This document shows, piece by piece, positions 1-8,324 of a DNA stretch of 64,000 nucleotides (positions within the stretch are counted from its first letter, which is position 1; each line of letters starts with the position of its first letter). The position numbers and the translations under genes were made by a program. Below the pieces are notes generated by a model. That model made no database searches, was not told where the DNA came from, and saw nothing but the letters and a program-made list of their open reading frames with translations. The stretch is from positions 496,001 to 560,000 of the forward strand of contig NZ_JAGIQA010000001.1 in assembly GCF_017814975.1 (NCBI RefSeq), in the 5' to 3' direction. Source of the DNA: Cupriavidus consociatus (GTDB lineage: Bacteria; Pseudomonadota; Gammaproteobacteria; Burkholderiales; Burkholderiaceae).

Positions 1-2
1 TC

Positions 3-1175
<1,173 letters not shown>

Positions 1176-1205
1176 CCCGAATAGTCATTTTCCATTGAGT
1201 ACACA

Positions 1206-1232
1206 GGGCGCCTTCAAGGCGCCCTTGTTTTT
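1206..1232 (+). terminator. Rho-independent terminator of guaA
   Basis: A perfect 7-bp stem GGGCGCC/GGCGCCC (1206-1212 and 1218-1224) with loop TTCAA is followed by TTGTTTTT. It sits 30 bases after the guaA stop codon and fits a classical intrinsic terminator. Confidence 0.9.
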
Positions 1233-1423
1233 GCCACGAAGACGAGCGGCGCGCCGGTGCTTGCCCGCGACGAACGAGGCATCGGACGCGATGGCGGCAG
1301 GCCGCACAACCTTCGTTTTAGCGCGTGGCGAACGCAAGCCGCGGTGGCACTTCGGGCACCGCGCAGCGAACGCGCCGGTCGCGCTCCGGCAGTGTCAGCT
1401 GGCTACGTGGCAGTCCGGCTTTC

Positions 1424-1600
1424 CTATCGCATCCTGCGCACCACGCTGGCGGCAATCTGCGGCTGTCCCGGCTCGCGCCGGTTCTCGGCCGCGACGGCGG
1501 CGTAGACGGTGCGCGCGATTTGGTGTAGCTCCGCGTCGGTTACGTGTCCGCTGACCTGATAGAACAGGCGTACGCGCTGCGACAGCCCGGGCAGCACCAT
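1424..1600 (-). CDS. Predicted 58-residue protein, unknown function
   Basis: A short frame beginning with ATG at 1600 and ending with TAG at 1424 gives a 58-residue product starting MVLPGLSQRV and ending ASVVRRMR. It has the strong G/C third-position bias of true genes in this window, while the two other minus-strand frames here read as arginine-rich noise. I recognise no domain. The middle (TDAELHQIARTVYAAVAAEN) looks helical. It runs divergently from the LuxR-type gene at 1627, with 26 bases between the starts. There is only a weak GCGAGCGAG ribosome-site candidate. It could also be the surviving C-terminal end of a longer lost gene. The coding call rests on codon bias alone. Confidence 0.4.
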   Translation of the reverse strand: MVLPGLSQRVRLFYQVSGHVTDAELHQIARTVYAAVAAENRREPGQPQIAASVVRRMR

Positions 1601-1626
1601 CTCGCTCGCATCGGCATGCTGAGGAC

Positions 1627-1989
1627 ATGATCGTATCGGTACGGCAGCGCAAGCTCGCCTGCATCCTCGATCCCGCGCTGGTGCTGGGGTCGCCGTGGGA
1701 GCCGAGCCTGGCGTTGCGGCTCACACGGGTGCTGGAGCCCTGGCTCACGCGCGTGTTCTGGCAGGTCATCGTGCGAAGCGTGTTGACCGTACGCGAACTG
1801 CAGATCGTGCAGCTCGTCTGCATGGGCTATCTGACCAAGCAGATCGCGGGCCGGCTTCATATCAGCGAATTTACCGTCCGCTCGTATCTCGAGACGATCT
1901 ACTGCAAGCTCGGCGTCCGATCGCGTGCGGCGATGGTGTTCTGCTACATGCAGGCCTGCGCTGCAGGCGCGGACGGAGCCCAACCCTGA
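1627..1989 (+). CDS. LuxR/GerE-type helix-turn-helix protein without sensor domain
   Basis: A 120-residue protein whose residues about 53-108 form a GerE/LuxR DNA-binding domain: LTVRELQIVQLVCMGYLTKQIA, then the recognition helix region HISEFTVRSYLETIYCKL. This is the pattern 'LT.RE..V..L...G...K.IA..L..S..TV...L..I..KLGV'. The first 50 residues show no receiver or autoinducer domain, so it is shorter than usual for LuxR regulators (over 200 residues). The start at 1627 has GAGGA only one base upstream, a poor spacing. The frame is open upstream to 1555, but no better start codon was found. It is either a stand-alone HTH regulator or the 3' remnant of a longer one. Target genes are unknown; the divergent small frame at 1424-1600 is the closest neighbour. 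Confidence 0.7.
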   Translation: MIVSVRQRKLACILDPALVLGSPWEPSLALRLTRVLEPWLTRVFWQVIVRSVLTVRELQIVQLVCMGYLTKQIAGRLHISEFTVRSYLETIYCKLGVRSRAAMVFCYMQACAAGADGAQP

Positions 1990-2216
1990 TCGCGGTCCAT
2001 TCGGTGCCCGCGCTTGCGATGGCGGCCGGGGCGCCCGCAATGCGTACGTTGCGGACGAGGATGCGAGGCTGCGGCGAGTGATTGGCGAGTTCACAAGGGT
2101 CTGGCGCTGACGCATAATCGGTGGGCATACGGATAGCATGGCAGCGGCGGTTGCAGCCGTGCCGCATCGAATCCGGCCCCGACCAAGCTTCGGGAGAACA
2201 AGAAAACGGAGTCGCC

Positions 2217-2687
2217 TTGTCAGAAGATCAGGTGCTACGGGGTCCTGACGGGAACTGGATAGTTCCTATCCCCGGTCACAGTCCTTACACGTTCATCCGC
2301 ATGAAATGCGGTTTCGACGCCCCCGACTCGCGCCATAGAGTGGTCGTGATCGACCTGGCGAAGCTGCTCGCTTGCGCCGATCGTGATTCCACGGACTATG
2401 TCCTACAGGCTGCGCAGTACTGGCATGCGGGCAAGGTGCGTGGCATTCGCGACTTCCTGGCGCCCGGCCAGGAACGGATCCCGGAAGTGCCCTATGTCAC
2501 GTTCACAACGCGGCGCTGCCGTACGTTATCCGGACTGATTGGCATCGCCAGAGAGGGCGTGGTGTCCTTCCGCAACGGCCAGCATCGCGCCCGCTACCTG
2601 TCGTTTGCAGGCGCGAGCCGCCTGCCGGTTGAAGTCCATGAAACCGAGGCGAAACTACTCGAGCAATTCTGCGGGTGGGACCGTTAG
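2217..2687 (+). CDS. Protein resembling plasmid fertility inhibition factors
   Basis: I prefer a TTG start at 2217, because CGGAG lies five bases upstream; the frame is open from 2121 but that ATG has no ribosome site. The product is 156 residues, soluble, without signal peptide or membrane segment. The C-terminal part (VSFRNGQHRARYLSFAGA followed by LPVEVHETEAKLLEQFCG) resembles proteins annotated as 'plasmid fertility inhibition factor', which block conjugative transfer of co-resident plasmids. This match is from memory of the family and is not certain. No conjugation or plasmid gene lies nearby, so if the call is right it is a chromosomal stray copy. Codon use is a little less GC-biased than in its neighbours. 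Function in this context is unknown. Confidence 0.5.
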   Translation: MSEDQVLRGPDGNWIVPIPGHSPYTFIRMKCGFDAPDSRHRVVVIDLAKLLACADRDSTDYVLQAAQYWHAGKVRGIRDFLAPGQERIPEVPYVTFTTRRCRTLSGLIGIAREGVVSFRNGQHRARYLSFAGASRLPVEVHETEAKLLEQFCGWDR

Positions 2688-2896
2688 CCAGCGCCTGGAT
2701 GTCTGGCTGGCGCGTGCCTGAGAGGGCGTCGTCGATGGCGACGATGGTACGCATGACATGCTCCATGCGTCGGACGGATTGAATTGTGCGCCAAATGGCA
2801 TTCGCCCGTTACCCGGTCTTGATCGCTCCTGGAGCCAGCCCGCCAGGGAATATACGGTAGTAACATCGTCCTACCCCACGCGCCAAGGAGCAGGGC

Positions 2897-3961
2897 ATGC
2901 AGTTTCTCTGGCCGCAAATGCTATGGCTGCTGCTCTCGCTTCCGCTGCTGGCAGCCGCCTACCTGTACCTGATTGCGCGGCGCAAGAAAATCGCCCTGTT
3001 CTATTCCAGCCTTGCGCTGCCGCGCGCCGCGCTGGGCCGCAGGCAACGACTGCGGCGTCACATCCCGCCAGTGCTCTTCCTGCTTGCGCTGGGCGCGGCC
3101 CTGCTGGCTTGTGCCCGTCCCACGGCGACCGTCACGCTGCCGTCCGACACCATCACCCTGGTGCTGGCCATGGATACTTCCCGCAGCATGGAGGCGACCG
3201 ACGTCGCGCCCACCCGGATCAGCGCCGCCCAGCAGGCAGCGCGGGATCTCATCGTCGGGCTGCCGGCCAGCGTGCGCCTGGGTATTGTCTCTTTTGCCGC
3301 GACGGCGACTGTGGTGCTGCCTCCCACCGACAACCGGCAGGACATGCTCGACGCGATCAATCGCTTCCAGCTCCAGCGCGGCACGGCGACAGGCAGCGGA
3401 CTGATCCAGGCGCTGGCGATGCTGTTCCCCGACGATGGGATCGACCTGGAAGCGATCCTCTTCAGTGGCGAGTCGCTCGCACCCGGGCCGGGCGGCAGAT
3501 CGATGACAGAGGCCGCGGCGGCGGATGCCGTCCGCAAGCGCGACCTGGAGCAGCCGGCGGCGCAGCCGGGCTCTTACCGGCACGGTGCGGTGATCCTGCT
3601 GAGCGATGGCCGCCGCACCACTGGCCCCGACCCCCTGGACGCCGCGCGCATGGCGGCCCAGCGCGGCGTGCGCGTCTATACCGTGGGCTTTGGTACGCCG
3701 CAGGACGCGGGTGCGGTGGTGTCCGGCCTGTCTTTCTACATGCAGTTGGATGAGCCCACCTTGCGCGCGGTCGCCGCGCTCACTGACGGCGAGTACTTCC
3801 AGGCTGGCTCGGCCGCGGACCTGACACAGGTGTATCGCCGGCTGAGCGCGCGTTTCGCGCTCGAGCGCAGGGAAATCGAGATCAGCGCCTTGCTGGCGGC
3901 GGGCTCGGCCCTGCTGCTGATGGCGGCGTGCGGGCTGTCGCTGCTGTGGTTCCGGCGCTGA
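2897..3961 (+). CDS. BatA-like membrane protein with von Willebrand factor A domain
   Basis: A 354-residue inner-membrane protein with good ribosome site AAGGAG nine bases before ATG. Two N-terminal membrane segments (about residues 8-27 and 57-73) match the BatA-type N-terminal domain. A VWA domain follows with the metal-ion-dependent adhesion motif DTSRS at 93-97, the conserved Thr/Gly loop (RGTATGSG) and the strand VILLSDG. A last membrane helix lies at about 328-351. VWA proteins of this class usually work with a MoxR-type AAA ATPase and BatB-D partners. None of these is encoded next to it, so it is an orphan here. Its ligand and role are unknown. It is flanked by intergenic stretches on both sides and appears to be monocistronic. 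Confidence 0.85.
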   Translation: MQFLWPQMLWLLLSLPLLAAAYLYLIARRKKIALFYSSLALPRAALGRRQRLRRHIPPVLFLLALGAALLACARPTATVTLPSDTITLVLAMDTSRSMEATDVAPTRISAAQQAARDLIVGLPASVRLGIVSFAATATVVLPPTDNRQDMLDAINRFQLQRGTATGSGLIQALAMLFPDDGIDLEAILFSGESLAPGPGGRSMTEAAAADAVRKRDLEQPAAQPGSYRHGAVILLSDGRRTTGPDPLDAARMAAQRGVRVYTVGFGTPQDAGAVVSGLSFYMQLDEPTLRAVAALTDGEYFQAGSAADLTQVYRRLSARFALERREIEISALLAAGSALLLMAACGLSLLWFRR

Positions 3962-4331
3962 GGTGAAGCGCTGGCGACCTGGGCCGCGTTCAATGCGGTG
4001 AACGGGCGTTGCAGCGCCGTGACCTCTTCCCGCGTCGGGATGGCGCGGGGCAATAGCAGCGGTGGGGGCGATTTGGTTGAGCGGCTCCGGCAACGCTGCG
4101 GGTCGGCGCATCAGGCACTTGGCGCAGGGCCGGATCAGAACCTGACATCAGTTTTGTATGTCTTTGTATTGCGCAGCCAGGCCGATACGCTTCCTGACAG
4201 CCTCGGCCTCCCTGCACTACACGCGCGATACACCGGTCTCCTTAAATACGCTCCGTGGCCCGGCGCCGAAATCCAGCGAAAGCTAGCACCGGGCGCTCAC
4301 GGTTCAACGTCAATCCTTAAGGAAACCAATC
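3962..4331. other. 370-base intergenic region with ATACA direct repeats
   Basis: No gene is convincing here. The stretch holds a pair of TGTAT boxes at 4155-4159 and 4165-4169 (ATACA-N5-ATACA on the minus strand), a further ATACA at 4228-4232, and the leader of the repeat-protein gene starting at 4332. Confidence 0.6.
4155..4169 (-). promoter_or_regulatory. ATACA-N5-ATACA direct repeat (site 1)
   Basis: TGTAT occurs at 4155 and again at 4165, exactly ten bases apart, reading ATACAAAGACATACA on the minus strand. The same 10-bp-spaced repeat occurs at 8325 and at 9559, the latter just before an OmpR-type regulator gene. A ten-base direct repeat is the usual arrangement for OmpR/CpxR-type binding sites. 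Assignment to that regulator is inferred. Confidence 0.5.
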
Positions 4332-4652
4332 ATGACTAACAACATCGCCCGCCGTTTCGTATTGGCCATCGCCCTGACTGCCGCAGCGGCAGGTGCCCAG
4401 GCCGCGAGCCTGTCCCATGTGGGCGCGCGCGACCCGTACACCGACGGCGCCCGCTCCGTGCAGGATGCGCGCGACCCGTACAGCGAGGGGGCGCGTTCGG
4501 TGCAGGAGCCGCGCAACCCGTACAGCGACGGCGCTCGCAGCTTCGATCCCTTTACCGATGGAGCCCGGACCCTGGCCGGCCTGGACCGCACCGGCATCTC
4601 CGCGGAACCGGCGCGCAGCGCCGACCCCTATCTCGACGGCGCACACGCCTGA
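4332..4652 (+). CDS. Small exported protein with DPYTDGARS repeats
   Basis: A 106-residue protein. Residues 1-25 form a signal peptide (basic MTNNIARR, hydrophobic core, cleavage near AQA|AS). The mature part is almost entirely repeats of DP[YF][TS][DE]GAR[ST]: at about 34-42, 48-56, 62-70 (NPYSDGARS), 72-80 (DPFTDGART), plus a degenerate DPYLDGAH at 98-105. There is no cysteine and no membrane segment, so it should be periplasmic or secreted. AAGGAAACC ends six bases before ATG. I do not know a function for this repeat. A second tiny protein with a single DPFTNGTR unit is encoded at 8040-8168. A pair of ATACA boxes lies about 165 bases upstream, suggesting control by the two-component system at 9649-11690. 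Confidence 0.75.
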   Translation: MTNNIARRFVLAIALTAAAAGAQAASLSHVGARDPYTDGARSVQDARDPYSEGARSVQEPRNPYSDGARSFDPFTDGARTLAGLDRTGISAEPARSADPYLDGAHA

Positions 4653-4661
4653 CCCACAGCC

Positions 4662-4829
4662 GTGCCCGGCGTCAACAACCCGCTTGCCTACTTTCTCGGG
4701 CTGATCAGCTTCTTTGCCGCGAGCCAGCCACCGTCGCCGTCGCTGCTGGCCTGATTAGTCGCAGCGGGCGTGCTCGGGGCGCTGGGCGGCGGCATCAGCA
4801 ATGTGCTGCAGGCACGCCTGGCGCGCTAA
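4662..4829 (+). pseudogene. Broken small membrane-protein ORF with internal TGA
   Basis: From a GTG at 4662 the frame reads PGVNNPLAYFLGLISFFAAS and on to LLA, then hits TGA at 4752-4754. It then continues in the same frame (LVAAGVLGALGGGISN...) to a TAA at 4827. Both halves keep strong G/C third positions and together form a believable 55-residue hydrophobic protein. A single TGG to TGA change would explain the internal stop. The frame is the same as that of the repeat protein ending at 4652, but no ribosome site precedes the GTG. I recognise no family. Either a recently inactivated gene or, less likely, a coding-like coincidence. Confidence 0.45.
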
Positions 4830-4892
4830 CGCTGCCAGAGCTGATAACCGCGGTTACAGCGGATGCAGAAATGCAAATGCCGTGATTGCCTT

Positions 4893-4926
4893 GCGATCGC
4901 ATTCGGGCAGCCTCCGATGCGATCGC
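4893..4926. repeat. Perfect 10-bp inverted repeat GCGATCGCAT
   Basis: GCGATCGCAT at 4893-4902 is matched by its exact complement ATGCGATCGC at 4917-4926 across a 14-base loop. It could fold as a strong hairpin in RNA. No T-run follows on either side, so a standard terminator is not supported. Role unknown. Confidence 0.5.
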
Positions 4927-5006
4927 TTGCGCCTTCCGGTCGGATTTATCCGTATATCGGCCAGCGTAGCGTGTGCTGGCGCTACGCCGGGCGGGTCCGT
5001 GATATA

Positions 5007-5018
5007 TTCGCATGCGAA
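5007..5018. promoter_or_regulatory. Palindromic operator TTCGCATGCGAA upstream of the marR gene
   Basis: A perfect 12-bp palindrome ends 26 bases before the marR-type start at 5045. The identical palindrome is present twice (6342-6353, 6366-6377) in front of the enoyl-CoA hydratase gene. MarR proteins bind such palindromes and commonly autoregulate, so this is the likely autoregulatory site. Confidence 0.7.
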
Positions 5019-5044
5019 CAAATTCACAACGCCGTCTCTGATAC

Positions 5045-5479
5045 ATGGAACCTCGCCTCGTCTACCTGTTGAACGTGGGCCAGCGGCGCCTGCAGCGGTG
5101 GTCACAAGCGCGCATTGCCGCCGGTGGCGTGACAGCGGCCCAGGCGGGGCTGCTGTTCTTTCTGGGCAGGAACGACGGCGCGCTGATGAGCGAGGCCGCC
5201 GCCGCGCTCGATCTGGGCGCGCCCGGGATGAGCGGGCTGGCCGACCGGACCGAACGGGCCGGGCTGATAGAGCGCCGGCCGGACGATACCGATCGCCGCG
5301 CCTGGCGCCTGTGGCTGACGGAGGCAGGGCGCAAGGCGCGCCTGCGCTCCAAGGCCAGCATGAAGGTATTGAATGCCAGGCTGACCGAGGGCTTCACCCC
5401 GGACGAGATCGACGTCGTGGCGCGCTGGCTGGGCAGCTTGCAGACAAAGTTTCCGGCCGCCGACGAGGATCAGGTGTAA
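5045..5479 (+). CDS. MarR-family transcriptional regulator
   Basis: 144 residues, the normal MarR length. The winged helix-turn-helix is visible at about residues 28-90: VTAAQAGLLFFL, then ALMSEAAAALDLGAPGMSGL as the HTH, then RAGLIERRPDDTDRRAWRLW as the wing, whose DxRDxR-like DDTDRRAWRL is diagnostic. A C-terminal dimerisation helix follows. MarR proteins are dimeric repressors released by small, often aromatic or CoA-linked ligands. The palindrome TTCGCATGCGAA upstream is repeated before the convergent enoyl-CoA hydratase gene, so that gene is the probable target and its substrate or product the likely effector. The start has no strong ribosome site. Confidence 0.9.
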   Translation: MEPRLVYLLNVGQRRLQRWSQARIAAGGVTAAQAGLLFFLGRNDGALMSEAAAALDLGAPGMSGLADRTERAGLIERRPDDTDRRAWRLWLTEAGRKARLRSKASMKVLNARLTEGFTPDEIDVVARWLGSLQTKFPAADEDQV

Positions 5480-5513
5480 CCCGGGCGGGCGGCGCGGAAG
5501 CGAGGCAGCCGGC

Positions 5514-6290
5514 TTACTGCCCGTCAAGCCTGGTGAAGTCCGGTTTCCGTTTTTCGGCGAAAGCCTGGAAGGCTTCCCTGGCTTCCGCACTGGCCAGCCG
5601 CTCCTCGAACCGGGCGCTTTCGCTCTGCATCTGTGCTATCAGTTTCTCCGCATCGCGCATCAGCTTTTTCATGGCGCTCAGCGAGCCAGGAGGGCGGGTG
5701 GCAAGCTTGTCGGCCATCCGGCGCGCTTCCGCCCGCAACTGGTCGTTGCTGCAAACCTTGTTCGCGATGCCCCAGGCCACCGCGGTTTGCGCGTCGAGCG
5801 GCTCGCCCAGCGCAAACATCTCGAAGGCCCTGACGTGGCCGATCCGCAGCGGGAGCAGATGGCTCGATGCCGCTTCCGGAACCAGCGCGAGGTTGACGAA
5901 TGGCGTGATCAGCTGCGCATCCTGGCCCAGCACGACATAATCGCAATGCAGCAGCATGGTGGTCCCGACGCCGACGGCCTTGCCGTTGACGGCGGCGACA
6001 GTCGGCACCGTCGAGTTGGCAAGGGCGTGCAGAAAGCGATGCACGTGACGGTCGCCGCTATGCTTTCCCGCCGCGATCGCGGCGAACTCGCCGATGTCGT
6101 TGCCGGCCGTGAACATGTCCCCATCTCCCTGGACCAGCAGGACGCGGATACGCCGGTCCAGTTGCGCCTGCTCGATCGTGTCGGCGAGGGCGCCATACAT
6201 CTCGTTCGTCAAGGCGTTCTTCTTGTCGGACCGGGCAAGCGTCATGGTCAGCACGCCGCCGGTGAGGTCAATGCGGATTTCGGGGGTCAT
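5514..6290 (-). CDS. Enoyl-CoA hydratase/isomerase (crotonase) family protein
   Basis: 258 residues from ATG at 6290, with GGAG eight bases upstream; the open frame extends further upstream through the operators but that part is not protein-like. Crotonase fold signatures are visible: KKNALTNEMYGAL near the N-terminus, the oxyanion-hole strand DMFTAGNDIGEF, and AAVNGKAVGVGTTMLLHCD. The usual catalytic-glutamate region reads VNLALVPEAASSHLLPLRIG, as in several hydratase/isomerase subfamilies whose exact reaction varies. Probably acts on an acyl-CoA in the cytoplasm; substrate unknown. It is convergent with the marR-type gene (34 bases apart), and two copies of that gene's palindrome lie 52-87 bases upstream of the start, so it is probably repressed by it. 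Confidence 0.88.
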   Translation of the reverse strand: MTPEIRIDLTGGVLTMTLARSDKKNALTNEMYGALADTIEQAQLDRRIRVLLVQGDGDMFTAGNDIGEFAAIAAGKHSGDRHVHRFLHALANSTVPTVAAVNGKAVGVGTTMLLHCDYVVLGQDAQLITPFVNLALVPEAASSHLLPLRIGHVRAFEMFALGEPLDAQTAVAWGIANKVCSNDQLRAEARRMADKLATRPPGSLSAMKKLMRDAEKLIAQMQSESARFEERLASAEAREAFQAFAEKRKPDFTRLDGQ

Positions 6291-6341
6291 GGGTCGGTCT
6301 CCGGGTGAGTTGCAGGATGCTGTGCGAGCATCGCAATGAAT

Positions 6342-6377
6342 TTCGCATGCGAAGTATATAGATAATTCGCATGCGAA
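6342..6377. promoter_or_regulatory. Tandem MarR-type operators TTCGCATGCGAA
   Basis: Two perfect 12-bp palindromes, at 6342-6353 and 6366-6377, are centred 24 bases apart, about two helical turns, so dimers would bind the same DNA face. They lie upstream of the enoyl-CoA hydratase start at 6290. They are identical to the palindrome at 5007-5018 in front of the marR-type gene. Confidence 0.75.
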
Positions 6378-6441
6378 GTAAACCGATGGGCCGGGTGCGA
6401 TACCCGTGGCCGCAAGCGCTGCGTTCTCGTTCCCCGAACGG

Positions 6442-7518
6442 CTAGAACCGATGGCGGACGCCCAGTACGGCACCGAGCTGGTTCTTGCCAGGCTGCACGT
6501 TATAGACAGCTGTCGCACCCGTGCCAGTGTTGTAGCCGTTGACCCCGAGGTTCGACTGGTCCTTGTTGAGCGCGTAGGACACCGATGCATAGAGGTCGGT
6601 ACGCTTGGTGAAGGTGTAGTCCCCCGTGACCACGAACTGCCAGGGATCCGCCCCGGTCTGGCGGAAGTCCTGGTAGTAGGCCGCCCCCATCAGCGAGAAG
6701 GCAGGCGTCAGCTTGTAATTGACGCCAAGCCAGTAGAGGTTGGCGCCAGCGTTCGCGGCCTGCGCGCCTGGCAGGCGGGCGCCGTCGAGCGCCTTTGCCA
6801 GGCGGTACCCGGCGAATATCTTGGCAGGGCCAACTGCGTATGTGCCGGCGATCGCGTAGCGCCGCAGCACCGGTGCCTGGTTGGCCGGCGTCCCGGTGTG
6901 CAGGTCGTCATACGCCAGGCCCAATGAAAACGGGCCGCTGGCGTAGCTGAGGTAGGCGCCGTACTCGCGCCCGAACACATTGCTGCCGGCGACTTCGTTG
7001 CCATTGGCCTGGAACGAATAAAAGGCGACGCCGGTCAGTGCACCGAACTTGCCGACGTACTTGACGGCATTGTCTGCCCGCGCGCCAAACTCCGGCGCGA
7101 TGGCCAGGATGCCATAGCGGTCGGCCGTCGCTGCGGGATCGTAGAGGCCATTGAAGTCGCGCAAGGCGGTATGCTGCCGACCGAGCAGCAGGCTGCCATA
7201 AGGGCTCTCCACGCCAACGTATGCATTGCGGCCGAACAGGCGCCCGCCCTGGCCGGAATTGCCGGTATCGATGTCGAAGCCGCTTTCCAGCAGGAACACG
7301 GCCTTGAGCCCGGCGCCCAGGTCTTCGGTGCCGCGCACGCCCCAGCGCGAGCCGGATTGATTGCCGGAGCTGAGCCTGAACAGATTGTCGCCGTTGAGGC
7401 CGGAGTTGCTGTTGTACTCGATGCCGGCATCGACAATGCCGAACAGCGAGACGCCGGATTCGGCCCAGGCAGCGTTGGCGGCCATGGATGCGGCAAACGC
7501 CGCAAAGATCTTCTTCAT
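6442..7518 (-). CDS. Outer-membrane porin, Burkholderiales type
   Basis: 358 residues from the second of two adjacent ATG codons (MKKIFAAF), which has the better distance from GGAGAA; the first ATG at 7521 is possible. The signal peptide cleaves near AWA|ES. The mature N-terminus SGVSLFGIVDAGIEYNSN and the stretch GSRWGVRGTEDLGAGLKAVF are hallmarks of trimeric general porins of this order. Alternating aromatic/hydrophobic strands follow, with the terminal Phe (VRHRF) required for BAM-dependent insertion. Likely a passive channel for small anions or hydrophilic nutrients. It is divergent from the DUF4148 gene, across a region with ATACA boxes at 7584 and 7617, so two-component control is possible. 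Confidence 0.93.
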   Translation of the reverse strand: MKKIFAAFAASMAANAAWAESGVSLFGIVDAGIEYNSNSGLNGDNLFRLSSGNQSGSRWGVRGTEDLGAGLKAVFLLESGFDIDTGNSGQGGRLFGRNAYVGVESPYGSLLLGRQHTALRDFNGLYDPAATADRYGILAIAPEFGARADNAVKYVGKFGALTGVAFYSFQANGNEVAGSNVFGREYGAYLSYASGPFSLGLAYDDLHTGTPANQAPVLRRYAIAGTYAVGPAKIFAGYRLAKALDGARLPGAQAANAGANLYWLGVNYKLTPAFSLMGAAYYQDFRQTGADPWQFVVTGDYTFTKRTDLYASVSYALNKDQSNLGVNGYNTGTGATAVYNVQPGKNQLGAVLGVRHRF

Positions 7519-7721
7519 CATTTCTCCAGTTTTTCTTTCGTTGGGGATTGCAATAGGTAGCGGCGTGGTGCTGACAAGCTGCGATACAAAGACCGCGCTT
7601 GCCGGAAACAACCGGGATACACCGGCGCGATGCAATGTCCTTTCCGGATGCGCGCCTGCGCGTAGCCGCCGGCGGGTGTCATTGGCGATACCCGGTACGT
7701 TTGAACAGGATGTCAAAGACT

Positions 7722-7994
7722 ATGAAACGCATCACGATCCCTTTCCTTGCCGCGGCGCTGATGGCTTCGAGCCTCGCTTTCCCGGCGCATGGGCATGCAG
7801 CCGATACGAACGGCACAAGCCGTACCCTGACCCGCGAAGAAGTGCGTGCCGACCTCGAGGCCTGGCACCGCGCCGGTATGTCGGAGTACTGGCGTGGCGA
7901 CCGCGGTCCCAACTTCGACAGTGCAGAGTATCAGAAGCGCTTTGCCTTGTATCAGCGCCTTCGGGCCGAACAGGCGGCTGCCACGGCACGGTGA
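7722..7994 (+). CDS. Exported DUF4148-family protein
   Basis: I choose ATG at 7722 (MKRITIPFL...), giving 90 residues; ATG at 7710 would add four residues, and the open frame from 7599 has no ribosome site. A signal peptide spans about residues 1-27 (cleavage near GHA|AD). The mature part has the DUF4148 pattern LTREEVRADLEAWHRAGM, then YWRGDRGPNFDSAEYQKRFALYQ. DUF4148 proteins are small periplasmic or secreted proteins, widespread and often multicopy in Burkholderiales, with unknown function. Upstream DNA holds ATACA motifs at 7584-7588 and 7617-7621, similar to those near the other small exported proteins of this region. Confidence 0.85.
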   Translation: MKRITIPFLAAALMASSLAFPAHGHAADTNGTSRTLTREEVRADLEAWHRAGMSEYWRGDRGPNFDSAEYQKRFALYQRLRAEQAAATAR

Positions 7995-8039
7995 ACCTGT
8001 GGCGCACGGCCTCCCGCGGGAACGCCGTGCGCGGGGGCG

Positions 8040-8168
8040 CTACAACGGGACATGGCGCGTGCCGTTGGTAAACGGGTCACGCGCGCCCGGGTCGGCGGCA
8101 GGGGTGGCCGCGGCGGCTGCCGGGAGCGCGATGGCGAGAACAATGCATTGGTTGGACTGGGCGGGCAC
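8040..8168 (-). CDS. Tiny exported protein with one DPFTNGTR unit
   Basis: A 42-residue frame from GTG at 8168 to TAG at 8040. AGGAAA lies six bases before the GTG, a good ribosome site. The product begins with a short signal-like hydrophobic stretch (CIVLAIALPAAAAATPAA) and ends DPGARDPFTNGTRHVPL, containing one copy of the DP[YF]TDGAR repeat found five times in the protein at 4332-4652. That shared motif and the ribosome site are the evidence for coding. It may be a shrunken or decaying paralogue. A pair of ATACA boxes at 8325-8339 lies upstream. Confidence 0.5.
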   Translation of the reverse strand: MPAQSNQCIVLAIALPAAAAATPAADPGARDPFTNGTRHVPL

Positions 8169-8324
8169 GGTCGGTTTCCTCGAGTCTGGCGTGGCATGGC
8201 GCGTCCGGAGCGTGCAGTTTCCGTTCGCCGCCGAGGCGCGAGGCGTATTAGAGGGAACCGGTGTATCTGTCCTTTGGCGCTGGGACCCCATTTCTGTCAG
8301 CGCGTGTATCGCTCCGCGCGCAGG

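Noticed and set aside
1540..2139. 199-codon minus-strand ORF over the LuxR-type gene
   Set aside because: The plus-strand frame carries a recognisable GerE domain; the minus frame has no domain and poor codon bias.
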